Notes: generated by a model not told the origin, from the letters alone. A DNA stretch of 64,000 nucleotides from Solitalea lacus (GCF_022014595.1 NZ_CP091740.1:1972200-2036199); one strand, 5' to 3'; positions 18,203-27,287 are shown, counted from the first letter of the stretch. Translations and numbers: made by a program.

Positions 18203-18973
18203 ATGAAAATTATCGATCTATCCAAAACAATTCAGTACAGCAAGAAGGATCCGTGGTTTATGCGGATTAAAGTAAAAAACTACCCACACAATCGAAGTAA
18301 ATTGCTAATCCGTTTTTTTCTGGGTTTGCCTCAAAAATTATTTCCCAAAAACTTTTCCGGTTGGGCTGACGACAAAATACTCAGCATGGGAGTACATGCC
18401 TCAACGCACATAGATGCTCCTTGGCATTATAGTCCGACCTCTAATGGAAAGCGCGCTAAAACTATTGATGAAGTTCCACTTGAATGGTGTTATGGAAATG
18501 GTATTGTTATTGATATGTGCCATAAAGTCGACTTTTCTGTGATTACAGTTGATGACATTCAAATGGATTTACAAAAAAGTGGGGCAAAGATTAATCCCCA
18601 AACTATTGTGCTCATTAAAACTGGTAGAGACAAACTGAGTGGAACCCCTGAATATATTACAACCGGAACCGGTATGAGTAGGGAAGCAACAGAATGGTTG
18701 GTTGACCAGGGTGTAAAAGTAATTGGTATCGATCAATGGGGGTTCGATCTTCCGTTAAAATATATGGCAAAAAAAACGAAGGAAAGTGGCAATCCTGAAT
18801 TTTTCTGGCAAGCACATTTAGTTGGACAGGAAAAGGAGTACTGCCATATTGAGCAGCTTGTAAACTTGAATGCGTTACCAGCTTCAGGTTTTAAAGTGGC
18901 TGTTTTTCCTTTGAAAATAAAGGGAGCTTCTGCTGCACCTGCAAGGGTTGTTGCCATATTGGATGAACAATAA
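18203..18973 (+). CDS. Cyclase family protein (kynurenine formamidase-like, Zn hydrolase)
   Basis: 256 residues. The metal-binding motif HASTHIDAPWHY near 68-79 corresponds to HxGTHxDxPxH of the cyclase/KynB family, followed by VIDMCHK and GIDQWGFD. Members hydrolyse formamides or cyclic esters, such as N-formylkynurenine and isatin. No kynurenine genes are nearby, so the substrate is open. Followed by an FMN reductase and an aldo/keto reductase on the same strand, with gaps of 72 and 33 bp. Confidence 0.85.
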   Translation: MKIIDLSKTIQYSKKDPWFMRIKVKNYPHNRSKLLIRFFLGLPQKLFPKNFSGWADDKILSMGVHASTHIDAPWHYSPTSNGKRAKTIDEVPLEWCYGNGIVIDMCHKVDFSVITVDDIQMDLQKSGAKINPQTIVLIKTGRDKLSGTPEYITTGTGMSREATEWLVDQGVKVIGIDQWGFDLPLKYMAKKTKESGNPEFFWQAHLVGQEKEYCHIEQLVNLNALPASGFKVAVFPLKIKGASAAPARVVAILDEQ

Positions 18974-19045
18974 TTTTTTCAAAAGGCTGGGCATGTTAAA
19001 CTTCCAAGAGAAACGTTAACTTAAGTACTGTTAATTATAGAGTAT

Positions 19046-19588
19046 ATGCAAGTTGCAGTAATATCGGGCAGCGCACGTCCCGAACGTCAATCGCATAAGG
19101 TTGCTTTAGAGGTTCAAAGAAGACTTGATAAACGGTCAAGTATCAATACCATTTTATTGGATGTAAAGGAGTATCAATTGCCATTGCTTGATTATACATT
19201 TCGTACACATCCATCTCCAACAGATAAAATGAAAGAGTTTCAGCAATATTTAGCTCAGTCACAAGCTGTGGTGGTGGTTTCTCCAGAGCACAATAGCAGT
19301 TTTTCTGGTGCCTTGAAAAACACGATGGATTTCTTTTATGAAGAGTATTTTCGTAAACCCTTTGGAATTGTAACCGTTTCGGCTGGTATGCTAGGCGGTA
19401 TAAATGCGGCCCGTGATCTACAACATTACGGATTACGTCTAAATGGAATAGTTTCTCCGTCTTTTTTAATCACTCCTAAAGTGCAAACATTATTTGATGT
19501 AGAGAATGCGTTGATTGATGCTGGGTATGGTGAGCGTATTGAAAAGTTTATTGATGAATTTTTGTGGTTGTGTGATAAGATAGGGTAG
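19046..19588 (+). CDS. NADPH-dependent FMN reductase family protein
   Basis: 180 residues, flavodoxin-like. Start VAVISGSARPERQSHKVA is the FMN phosphate loop; SPEHNSSFSGALKNTMDFF near 79-97 is the family signature, with GGINAARDLQ later. It reduces FMN or quinones/azo compounds with NAD(P)H. It precedes an aldo/keto reductase, 33 bp away. Confidence 0.9.
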   Translation: MQVAVISGSARPERQSHKVALEVQRRLDKRSSINTILLDVKEYQLPLLDYTFRTHPSPTDKMKEFQQYLAQSQAVVVVSPEHNSSFSGALKNTMDFFYEEYFRKPFGIVTVSAGMLGGINAARDLQHYGLRLNGIVSPSFLITPKVQTLFDVENALIDAGYGERIEKFIDEFLWLCDKIG

Positions 19589-19621
19589 AGGTGCTTTATT
19601 AGATATCCAATTAAATTTTGC

Positions 19622-20575
19622 ATGGAAAAAAGAAAAATAGGAAATACAGCTCTTGAATTTTTACCATTGGTGTTTGGAGGAAATGTTTTTGGCTGGACCG
19701 TTGATCAAGCAACTTCTTTTCAATTGTTGGATGAATTTTATGCCAACGGATTTACTTTTATTGACACGGCTGATGTTTACTCAAATTGGGTGCCTGGAAA
19801 TGAAGGGGGTGAATCTGAACGGATAATTGGTAATTGGCAAAAAGCACGAGGCAATCGCGATAAACTAATTATAGCAACCAAAGTGGGTTCAACAATGGTC
19901 CGTTCTCCACAGAAAACCCTGAAAAAAGACTATATTTTAAAGGCAGTAGAAGGTTCCTTAAAGCGATTGCAAACTGATTATATTGATTTATATCAATCAC
20001 ATTATGACGATTTAAGCACACCGGTAGAAGAACCTCTTGAAGCTTATGCTCAATTGATAAAAGAAGGAAAAGTACGTTACATCGGCGCTTCGAATTTTAG
20101 TGCCAGCAGGTTGCAAGCCGCTTTATCAGCCAGTAAAACCAATGGATTACCACGCTACGAAAGTTTGCAGCCATTTTACAACTTATACGATCGTGCGGAA
20201 TATGAAGAACAGTTGGAACAATTGGCTTTAAAAGAAAAGCTGGGAGTTATTCCCTATTATTCGCTTGCCAGCGGTTTTTTAACGGGCAAATACCGGTCGG
20301 AGGTCGACCTGGGACAAAGTGCCCGTGGTGCAGGAGTGAAAAACTATCTTAATAAACGAGGCTTTTCAATTTTAAAAGCCCTAGATGAATTGGCTGAAAA
20401 CTATAAGGCAACGCCTGCTCAAATTTCGTTAGCCTGGTTACTGGCTAAGAAAAGTATAGCTGCTCCTATCGCAAGTGCAACAAAAAGCCATCAGTTAACT
20501 GAACTTTTAGGGGCCTTAAGGATAAAACTTGATGAAAATTCGATGCTGAAGTTGGATAAAGCAAGTGTATTTTGA
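19622..20575 (+). CDS. Aldo/keto reductase
   Basis: 317 residues, TIM-barrel AKR. FIDTADVYSNW near 50 holds the catalytic Asp and Tyr, IIATKVG the Lys, YQSHYDD the His, and VRYIGASNFSA is the conserved strand 6 motif. It reduces carbonyls with NADPH; it resembles the YajO/Tas-like oxidoreductase branch. Substrate unknown. Confidence 0.92.
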   Translation: MEKRKIGNTALEFLPLVFGGNVFGWTVDQATSFQLLDEFYANGFTFIDTADVYSNWVPGNEGGESERIIGNWQKARGNRDKLIIATKVGSTMVRSPQKTLKKDYILKAVEGSLKRLQTDYIDLYQSHYDDLSTPVEEPLEAYAQLIKEGKVRYIGASNFSASRLQAALSASKTNGLPRYESLQPFYNLYDRAEYEEQLEQLALKEKLGVIPYYSLASGFLTGKYRSEVDLGQSARGAGVKNYLNKRGFSILKALDELAENYKATPAQISLAWLLAKKSIAAPIASATKSHQLTELLGALRIKLDENSMLKLDKASVF

Positions 20576-20668
20576 TAGAAATTACCCTTGTTTTAATAAA
20601 AAGTAAAAAATTATTTAACTGAATGTGAACAGAGTATGTCTTTATGGGTCACTAAACACTAAAAAAGA

Positions 20669-20699
20669 TTTGCCAGTATGACCTGAATTTGTACTTTTG
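20669..20699 (+). promoter_or_regulatory. tRNA-Ser promoter
   Basis: TTTG (20669-20672), 19 bp, then TACTTTTG (20692-20699): an exact Bacteroidota -33/-7 pair ending 5 bp before the tRNA. Confidence 0.85.
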
Positions 20700-20704
20700 C
20701 CTCC

Positions 20705-20789
20705 GGAAAGTTGGCAGAGTGGTCGAATGCGGCGGTCTTGAAAACCGTTGACTGTAACAGGTCCGGGGGTTCGAATCCCTCACTTTCCG
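20705..20789 (+). tRNA. tRNA-Ser (anticodon UGA)
   Basis: Seven-bp acceptor stem GGAAAGT/ACTTTCC with discriminator G, anticodon loop CTTGAAA with TGA at 20739-20741, long class II variable arm as expected for Ser, and T arm GGGGGTTCGAATCCCTC. CCA is not encoded. Its 3' end (from GGTTCGAAT) recurs at 41728, marking it as the integration site of the island to the right. Confidence 0.97.
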
Positions 20790-20925
20790 CTCCCTACTTA
20801 ATCAAAAAGTAACAAACGCTGTAAATTGAATGATTTACAGCGTTTTTGTTGTGTGCCGTGCATATCTATAAACTAGGAGGTGCAAGTCCTCTATGGGGGT
20901 CGGTAGTTACCAACCATTAGCCAAG
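20768..20925. repeat. Left 158-bp direct repeat (tRNA 3' end, terminator, intron 5' end)
   Basis: Matches 41728-41885 with about three differences. It covers 22 bp of the tRNA 3' end, the terminator and the first 75 bp of the intron. The tRNA part is the likely attachment core; the repeat is far longer than a normal att core. Confidence 0.9.
20814..20850 (+). terminator. tRNA-Ser terminator, target of the group II intron
   Basis: Twelve-bp stem AAACGCTGTAAA / TTTACAGCGTTT with an 8-nt loop, then TTTTGTT. The intron begins at the next base. The same terminator is present in the right copy (41774-41810). Confidence 0.92.
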
Positions 20926-22763
20926 AGCAAGGGTGTCCGTTGCGAAGCGGAATCTGAAGGAAGCTTGAGGCAAATCCCTGAACCGAGGCACACGAACCCT
21001 ATCAGGCATATCCAGCAGGATGAGATTGCAACACAAATCGAAGTCCAATAACTACCCGGATACTGGAGTGTAAATAAGGCGGTTACATGGGGAGAAAGTG
21101 TATAGGTTTACCACGGGAGGTCTGACAGACGTGCGGAAACAAGCAGTATGAAACACGGCTAACAATTGCTGTCAGAAGTCAGCAGAGACCAAAGTACGCT
21201 GCTACGAGCTAGCAGGGGAAGGGTCGAATCTTAAGAGGTGAGCATCAACTGAAAGTTACTGTATGAATGGTAGAAAGCAGAAAACGGAGCAAGACACCTG
21301 GCAGAGCGGAACTAGGTCGGCAACCGAATCAAGCTCTGGAGGGCAGACATATCTATGGATGACTGAAAAAGGAAACACCAACACAACGCAAGGGCAACAA
21401 GCCCAACTTCTGGAGTACATACTCTCGCCGTCGAACCTTAATGCGGCCTACAAACAAGTTAAGCGTAATGATGGAACAGGTGGGGTTGACGGGATGAGCG
21501 TAGAATTGCTTTTACCCTACTTACACTCCCACCGAGAAGTATTGCTTCATTCACTACAAAATGGGAGGTACAAGCCTCAAGCTGTTCGCCGGGTTGAAAT
21601 ACCCAAAGAGAACGGCAAAAAGCGAGCCTTAGGCATCCCCACGGTAGTGGATAGGGTCATTCAGCAGGCAATCACCCAACAATTAACACCTATTTACGAA
21701 CGACAGTTCTCGTCCAACAGTTACGGTTTTCGTCCAAAACGCAGTGCTCATCAGGCAATAAAACAATGCCAGGTCAACGCAAATGAGGGTTATCGTTACG
21801 TTGTGGATATGGATTTGGAAAAATTCTTCGATACTGTTAACCAAAGCAAGCTGATAGAGATTTTATCCCGAACCATCCCTGATGGCAGGGTGGTGTCATT
21901 GATACATAAATACCTAAAGGCAGGGGTAATGACGCATGGAGTTTTTCAAGCGACATCGATGGGGGTTCCGCAGGGAGGGAATTTAAGTCCATTATTGAGT
22001 AATGTAATGCTTAACGAATTGGACAAGGAGCTAACGGAAAGAGGACATCGTTTTGTCAGATACGCTGATGATTGTATGGTATTCTGTAAAAGCCGCCGAG
22101 CCGCCCAGAGGGTGCTTGTCGGCATTACAACCTACATTGAACAAAAGCTTTATCTGAAAGTCAATAGGGAGAAAACCAAGGTTGCACACATCAAGGACGT
22201 TAAGTTCTTGGGGTATGGATTTTACTTCAACAAAAATGGTTGCAAAATGCGCGCCCATAAGAAAAGTGTTGAAAAGATGAAAGAGAAAATCCGAGAACTG
22301 ACCTCACGGAGCAACGGATGGGGCAATGAACGCCGAAAGGAAGCAATAAGACAGTACATCACAGGCTGGCTTAACTATTTTCAGCTGGCAGACATGAAAG
22401 GATTGTTGGAACGCATAGATGAATGGTATCGAAGAAGAATCAGGTCATTGATATGGAAACAATGGAAAAGTATCAAAACCCGAATTAGGAATCTGATAAA
22501 ACTGGATATCCCGAAAAACAAGGCAAAGGAATACGGCAACACAAGGAAAAGCTACTGGCATACAGCTAATAGTCCAATCCTTAGCAGAAGTATCACCAAT
22601 GAACGCCTTAAGCAGTCGGGTTACCTGTTCTTTACTGACTACTATCAAAAATTGCGTTGTGTAAATTAAGAAACCGCCGTATACCGAACGGTACGTACGG
22701 TGGTGTGAGAGGTCGGAAAATGAAATAGGAGGAAAACCTATTTTATTTTTCCTCCTACTCGAT
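20851..22763 (+). mobile_element. Group II intron (probable IIC) with maturase
   Basis: Starts with GTGTG directly after a terminator T-run. It ends near 22763 after a domain V-like hairpin (ACCGCCGTA / TACGGTGGT lower stem, 2-nt bulge, GAAC loop, about 22671-22705) and a domain VI-like hairpin rich in CCTCC/GGAGG. The domain V triad reads CGC, as I recall for IIC introns. Insertion behind a hairpin terminator, length about 1.9 kb and a maturase without endonuclease domain all fit class C. The 3' border is uncertain by a few bases. Confidence 0.85.
21263..22669 (+). CDS. ltrA: Group II intron reverse transcriptase/maturase
   Basis: 468 residues (or 436 from a second ATG at 21359, which fits the usual start better). 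RT motifs in order: GGVDGM near 73, KRALGIPTVVDRVIQQ, SYGFRPKRSAHQA near 153, YVVDMDLEKFFDTV, MGVPQGGNLSPLL near 233, and active-site YADD at 267. The maturase X domain with GIIM features (WLNYFQLADM ... LIWKQWK) follows. No HNH endonuclease domain is present. It splices the intron and copies it into new sites. Confidence 0.95.
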   Translation: MNGRKQKTEQDTWQSGTRSATESSSGGQTYLWMTEKGNTNTTQGQQAQLLEYILSPSNLNAAYKQVKRNDGTGGVDGMSVELLLPYLHSHREVLLHSLQNGRYKPQAVRRVEIPKENGKKRALGIPTVVDRVIQQAITQQLTPIYERQFSSNSYGFRPKRSAHQAIKQCQVNANEGYRYVVDMDLEKFFDTVNQSKLIEILSRTIPDGRVVSLIHKYLKAGVMTHGVFQATSMGVPQGGNLSPLLSNVMLNELDKELTERGHRFVRYADDCMVFCKSRRAAQRVLVGITTYIEQKLYLKVNREKTKVAHIKDVKFLGYGFYFNKNGCKMRAHKKSVEKMKEKIRELTSRSNGWGNERRKEAIRQYITGWLNYFQLADMKGLLERIDEWYRRRIRSLIWKQWKSIKTRIRNLIKLDIPKNKAKEYGNTRKSYWHTANSPILSRSITNERLKQSGYLFFTDYYQKLRCVN

Positions 22764-22804
22764 TTGGTACCTGTCTCAAAAAGTTCATTAATTCTTATTC
22801 TGTA

Positions 22805-22851
22805 AGTGACCTATTCAGTGACCTGTTTAAAAATTTCCAAACAGGTCACTG
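22805..22851. repeat. Putative integrase/excisionase arm sites, left end
   Basis: AGTGACCT occurs twice in direct order (22805, 22817) and once inverted (22843-22850). The second forms a 13-bp perfect inverted repeat CAGTGACCTGTTT / AAACAGGTCACTG. An 18-bp piece, CCTATTCAGTGACCTGTT (22810-22827), recurs exactly at the right end (41663-41680). It lies 100 bp ahead of the integrase. Confidence 0.55.
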
Positions 22852-22953
22852 AAAAATCCTTACAAGGCTTTAATATCAGCTGTACATCAGCCATACATCT
22901 TGATTAAAGCCCGATTGAAGCTTAATTTAATTAACTTTTAAGGTTACCGGCTT

Positions 22954-24177
22954 ATGAACAAAACATTTAACCTGCTCTTTTACGTAAAGAGAAACAAACT
23001 CCTTGCAAACGGCACAGTTCCCATTTACTTGCGCATCACCATTGACGGCAAGCAAACTGAAATTGCCTCCAAACGATACATCGAACCCAAAAAATGGAAT
23101 CGCATGGCTCAAAAAGTAAATGGTAATTCAGAAGAAGTCAAATCCCTGAACGCTTATCTTAAAACCTTAGAACAGCAGGCTTATGAAGCCTATCATGCTT
23201 TGCTTAAAAAAGGTTCGACAGTAACAACCGTCAGCTTAAAAAACAAATTACTTGGATCGGATGAAACAGCACGGACCTTGATTCCCATTTTTGAAGAGCA
23301 CAACCAAAGAATGGAGGCCCTGCTGGGCCAGGAATATTCTGCGGGAACATTGGAACGCTACAAGACCTCTCTTAAGCACACCACCGACTTTTTAAACTGG
23401 AAGTTTAACCTAAGAGATATTGATATTCGAAAGATTGATCATCACTTTATTACTGAATATGAATTTTACTTACGCAGCATTCGTAAATGCAGTAATAATA
23501 CAGCCGTGAAGTATATCAAGAACTTTGGCAAGATCATCCGTATTTGCCTGGCCAACGGCTGGTTGGACAAGAACCCGTTTATAAACTATAAAGCTAAAAT
23601 AAAAGAAGTGGTACGTGAATATTTAACCGCTGAAGAAATTCAAAGCATTACTAACAAAGAATTCTCCATTGAACGATTAAGTATTGTTCGCGATATCTTC
23701 CTGTTCAGCTGCTTTACCGGACTCGCCTACGCTGACGTAAAGAAACTCAAACGCTCAGAAATCCAGAAAGGAATTGATGATGAATTGTGGATTTACACCT
23801 CTCGTAAGAAAACCGATACTACATCACGTATTCCCTTGCTACCTTCTGCTATTGCCATTCTAAATCGTTACCAGGATAACATTGAATGTGAATACAAAGA
23901 CTTGCTACTACCCGTTTTAAGCAATCAAAAAATGAATGCTTATTTAAAAGAAATTGCTGATTTATGCGGCATCAAAAAGCAGCTCACCTATCATATTGCC
24001 AGGCATACTTTTGCCACTACTGTTACCTTATCCAATGGGGTTCCGATTGAAAGTGTAAGTAAGATGCTGGGGCATATTAATATTAAAACCACCCAGCATT
24101 ATGCTAAGATCTTGGATATTAAGGTAAGTGAGGACATGAAGCGACTTAAGCTGAAGCTTAAAGTGGCTATCAAATGA
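22954..24177 (+). CDS. Site-specific tyrosine integrase of the island
   Basis: 407 residues in the Bacteroidota mobile-element layout: an arm-binding-like N-terminal beta region (LFYVKRNKLLANGTVPIYLRITIDG), a SAM-like core-binding domain (about 105-215), and the catalytic domain with H347, R350 (HIARHTFAT), H374 (LGHINIKTT) and the nucleophile Tyr383. The first catalytic Arg is replaced: the segment reads FTGLAYADVKKL. This is also known for IntDOT-type enzymes. It should insert the island at tRNA-Ser. Confidence 0.93.
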   Translation: MNKTFNLLFYVKRNKLLANGTVPIYLRITIDGKQTEIASKRYIEPKKWNRMAQKVNGNSEEVKSLNAYLKTLEQQAYEAYHALLKKGSTVTTVSLKNKLLGSDETARTLIPIFEEHNQRMEALLGQEYSAGTLERYKTSLKHTTDFLNWKFNLRDIDIRKIDHHFITEYEFYLRSIRKCSNNTAVKYIKNFGKIIRICLANGWLDKNPFINYKAKIKEVVREYLTAEEIQSITNKEFSIERLSIVRDIFLFSCFTGLAYADVKKLKRSEIQKGIDDELWIYTSRKKTDTTSRIPLLPSAIAILNRYQDNIECEYKDLLLPVLSNQKMNAYLKEIADLCGIKKQLTYHIARHTFATTVTLSNGVPIESVSKMLGHINIKTTQHYAKILDIKVSEDMKRLKLKLKVAIK

Positions 24178-24215
24178 CCATTATTTTAACTATATTTGTT
24201 ATATTAATAGCTAAT

Positions 24216-24644
24216 ATGACTAATCAAATCGTTAAACGCGTGGTAGTTGTGCACTGGAAAAACAAAGCGAAATGCCAATGGGAAGTTTTTTCCAATCTTA
24301 AAAATTTCTGCCTGAGTTATCCGGAATATAATTACAATACGCTGAATAATTATCTCAGTAAGGCTAAAACTGCCTACGAAAATGATACTGTTCGCATTGA
24401 ACGAAAGCCGATTATTAGTCAACCTAAAATGAAAGAAGAAGTTATGGTTACCCGTCAGATTATGCCGGTTGTAAACAGAGTGGCAATGAGCCAGGCAAAG
24501 GAAAGCACCAAGGATTTGGACTATTGGCTTTCCCAACCAACTGAAAAAAGAATTGAAGCCGTGACGTTTATTATTTCGCAATCGCTTAAAAAAGGTGAAA
24601 GCATGAATAAAGCCATCATTAACAAACAACTAATGAAGCCATGA
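24216..24644 (+). CDS. Small protein paired with a nucleotidyltransferase, putative antitoxin
   Basis: About 142 residues from the ATG at 24216; a frame from 24174 overlaps the integrase stop by ATGA but would add a hydrophobic leader and lies over a TATATTTG (-7-like) element at 24191-24198, so the later start is preferred. The C-terminal DLDYWLSQPTEKRIEAVTFI is like the short YW..R..ERI.A..FLR proteins found ahead of DUF6036/AbiEii-like nucleotidyltransferases. Overlaps the next gene by 4 bp (ATGA). The N-terminal part is unrecognised. Confidence 0.55.
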   Translation: MTNQIVKRVVVVHWKNKAKCQWEVFSNLKNFCLSYPEYNYNTLNNYLSKAKTAYENDTVRIERKPIISQPKMKEEVMVTRQIMPVVNRVAMSQAKESTKDLDYWLSQPTEKRIEAVTFIISQSLKKGESMNKAIINKQLMKP

Positions 24645-25132
24645 TATTAGCAAGGGATTTTGAGGATTTTATACAACTGCTCAACAAGTATGCTGTTGAA
24701 TACATGGTGGTAGGTGGGTATGCACTTGCTTTTCATGGCAAGCCACGTCATACGGGTGATTTGGATATTTGGATTAATATTTCTGAAGTTAACGCTGAGA
24801 AGCTGCTTAAGGTATTAAATGAATTTGGCTTGTCGGCTTTAGGTTTTGAAAAAGAAGATTTTTTAAAACCGGGTTATATTACCCAGATTGGTTACCCGCC
24901 GCTACGTATTGATATTCTCAATAACATTGATGGTCTTGAATTTAACCAGGCAATAAAAAACGTGCAGCAGTTAAAAGCCGATAATCTGACGATTAACTAC
25001 ATAGGCTTGCAAGATTTTATTACGAACAAGCAATCTTCCGGCCGAAGCCAGGATTTGACCGATATTAAAGAGATTAAAAATAAAATGGATGAAAAAGTAG
25101 TAAAGAAAAAAAGGCTACGACCAAAGAAATAA
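24641..25132 (+). CDS. Nucleotidyltransferase-fold protein (DUF6036/AbiEii-like), putative toxin
   Basis: 163 residues. MVVGGYALAFHGKPRHTGDLDIWI (about 22-45) holds the GG...DxD metal-binding motif of the nucleotidyltransferase superfamily; a lysine-rich tail follows. Such two-gene units on mobile elements behave as type IV-like or tRNA-modifying toxin-antitoxin modules in some cases (AbiE, MenT). Translational coupling with the upstream gene supports a pair. The target cannot be told from sequence. Confidence 0.65.
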   Translation: MILARDFEDFIQLLNKYAVEYMVVGGYALAFHGKPRHTGDLDIWINISEVNAEKLLKVLNEFGLSALGFEKEDFLKPGYITQIGYPPLRIDILNNIDGLEFNQAIKNVQQLKADNLTINYIGLQDFITNKQSSGRSQDLTDIKEIKNKMDEKVVKKKRLRPKK

Positions 25133-25275
25133 GATTAATAAAACGTCAGAAAACTACTACCTAAATCTTGCATTATAAAGAAAATAGGCATTCCTCATTC
25201 GTCGCCGGCAACTTATACTAAACTATTAATAACTATTCATAAAGTTTTATATTCGGCCTTTTAACTATTTAAACC

Positions 25276-26583
25276 ATGCGACAACAACTATCTAAAATCT
25301 TTTTAATTGCTCTATTAATTATTGAAACCTTTGGTTTGGTACAAACGGCTTATGCACAAACTAAATCAAAAGGAAAGATCTCGAGTCAATCAAAAAAAGA
25401 AAAAAGTTGCCGAATTACCGGAACTGTTTTCAACTCAAATACCCAATCAATTTTATTGGAAAAAATAAACCAGGATCCACGTCATGATGACGTAATAGAA
25501 ATTCCTGTTGAAAATGGAAAGTTTCATTTTGAAACTAAGCTTTTACATCCTGAGGCAGTACGATTATTACTTGGTAAAGCTAAAAATGAGGGCGGAAAAT
25601 ATATGTTTTTATTCTTAGAAAATGAGGATATAAACTTGGTAATACATTCAGAAGAGGAATTTGATAAAAATAGGGTTCAAGGCGGCAAACTGAATGAGGA
25701 ATACAAAAAATATAAAAACGGCCTGGACCTTAAATTCAATGAAAGGTTGAAGCCACTTTATGAGAGTCAGGATGAAATGATTGCAAAAGGTCAATACAGT
25801 AGTGATGAAATGAAAGCCATTGATTTAAAATTACAAGAAGCATCATCACAGGATGAAAAAAAAGATCTATTTAAAAAAATGGACGATTTAATAAAACAAG
25901 GATTGGACAAATCCCCGAAAGCAAAAATTATAGAGGAAAAAACTCTTAAAATTTTTGCCGAACAAAAAGAATATTTACATAAATACATTGCACAAAATCC
26001 TACTATCGTCTCTTATGGGCTCTTTTTAAATGAACTCGACTGGAAACGAGACATTGACATCGATTTAGCTAAAAGATTTAATAAAATACTTTCTAAAGCC
26101 AATCCCAATCATCCTTACAATGAACTTGCTATAAATCTTATAAGCGCAATGGAAAATATAAAAATCGGGAAAAGATACGTCGATTTTTCTGCTCCTGATT
26201 TAAGCGGAAACCTGGTGAAACTATCTGAAAAAATTGAAGGAAAAGTTGCTTTATTAGATTTATGGGCTACCTGGTGCGGGCCGTGTATTGCAAACAGCAA
26301 AAGGATGCTTCCTATTTATGCTGAATATAAAGACAAAGGTTTCACCATAGTTGGTGTTGCTGGAGAATATAAAACCTTAAATACAGTAGTTCGTTTCCTG
26401 GAAAAAGAAAAATGGCCTTGGCTAAACTTGGTAGAACTGGACAAAAAAAATAAGATCTGGCAAAAATACGGGAAAGACCATAGTGGTGGAGGCATATTCC
26501 TCATTGACAAAGAAGGCAAAATTATAGCCATTGATCCCACAGCCGAGGAAGTAAAACAAACCTTAGCCAAGCTGTTAGGTTAA
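25276..26583 (+). CDS. TlpA-like thioredoxin-fold protein with DUF4369-like N-terminus
   Basis: 435 residues. Signal peptide up to about 28 (ALLIIETFGLVQTAYAQ), then a DUF4369-like beta domain (about 47-135), a charged helical linker, and a C-terminal TlpA/AhpC-type thioredoxin domain with the redox motif WCGPC near 335. Exported disulfide reductases of this type are common in Bacteroidota. It is cargo of the island; no partner is evident nearby. Confidence 0.88.
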   Translation: MRQQLSKIFLIALLIIETFGLVQTAYAQTKSKGKISSQSKKEKSCRITGTVFNSNTQSILLEKINQDPRHDDVIEIPVENGKFHFETKLLHPEAVRLLLGKAKNEGGKYMFLFLENEDINLVIHSEEEFDKNRVQGGKLNEEYKKYKNGLDLKFNERLKPLYESQDEMIAKGQYSSDEMKAIDLKLQEASSQDEKKDLFKKMDDLIKQGLDKSPKAKIIEEKTLKIFAEQKEYLHKYIAQNPTIVSYGLFLNELDWKRDIDIDLAKRFNKILSKANPNHPYNELAINLISAMENIKIGKRYVDFSAPDLSGNLVKLSEKIEGKVALLDLWATWCGPCIANSKRMLPIYAEYKDKGFTIVGVAGEYKTLNTVVRFLEKEKWPWLNLVELDKKNKIWQKYGKDHSGGGIFLIDKEGKIIAIDPTAEEVKQTLAKLLG

Positions 26584-26749
26584 ACCGATTTTCTTGGCAT
26601 AAAATTGAATACACATGGTAAGCCAAAATACCCAAGGCACACCCCATCATTTTGCCTTCCCATAATTGTTTTTCCCACATGGTAACAATTCTTTTCGTGC
26701 AGTAAATCTGCCAACTCTCTCATATGTACGGTTATAATATTATTATTAT

Positions 26750-27157
26750 TTATTTTTCAACTATCCTCTTTAATAATTCTACTTTCTCTCTTTCACTTTC
26801 AAGTAGTCGTTCATAAAGCTTTCGGTTTTCATCAATTACCTCCATTAGCTTGTCTATTGGATTAAATGTGCACTGAAAGTTTAAGGAAGCTGAATGATCA
26901 TGATAATTGTTACCAATAATATTAAATATAGCATCTTCATTAAATCCTTTTATGGCTTCAGGAGAAACGCCTAATACTTTAGCCACTTTCTCCAATACAG
27001 TATCTTCAACGATTTCACTTTGCTCGATTTTCGAAATACTTTGCTGACTAACTCCCAATTCGAACGCTAGTGTATCCTGCTTCATACCACGTAATTCACG
27101 AATTCGGCTGATCTTACGGCCAATGTGGGATTTATATGTAGGTGTTGATGTTTCCAT
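26750..27157 (-). CDS. XRE family transcriptional regulator
   Basis: 135 residues: N-terminal helix-turn-helix (IGRKISRIRELRGMKQDTLAFELGVSQQSISKIEQ) at about 12-46, then a helical C-terminus with heptad-like LMEVIDENRKLYERLLESEREKVELL suggesting dimerisation. It faces a divergent gene at 27288; the spacer holds overlapping dyads. It probably controls itself and the MNT/HEPN-led cassette. Confidence 0.88.
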   Translation of the reverse strand: METSTPTYKSHIGRKISRIRELRGMKQDTLAFELGVSQQSISKIEQSEIVEDTVLEKVAKVLGVSPEAIKGFNEDAIFNIIGNNYHDHSASLNFQCTFNPIDKLMEVIDENRKLYERLLESEREKVELLKRIVEK

Positions 27158-27194
27158 ACTTTCAAATATATCAACTTTTGACTAAAGTACGAAA

Positions 27195-27219
27195 CAACCA
27201 ATCGGTTGTAAAATACAAC
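27195..27219. promoter_or_regulatory. Overlapping dyads between XRE gene and the divergent cassette
   Basis: CAACCAATCGGTTG (27195-27208) and GTTGTAAAATACAAC (27205-27219) share GTTG and form two perfect inverted repeats 69-93 bp ahead of the 27288 start. Likely XRE operator. Confidence 0.55.
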
Positions 27220-27287
27220 TGCCTGTGGTTCGCTACAGCATTCTCCCTCAGGAACTTTGATCATATCACCCTTGAATCTTTTGTGTT

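Noticed and set aside
18203-18973. Kynurenine formamidase (kynB) as a specific name
   Set aside because: Metal motif fits the cyclase family, but no tryptophan-degradation genes are near, so the substrate stays open.
24204-24629. 141-codon minus-strand frame opposite the putative antitoxin
   Set aside because: Antisense shadow: the plus frame has the overlaps with neighbours and the family-like tail.
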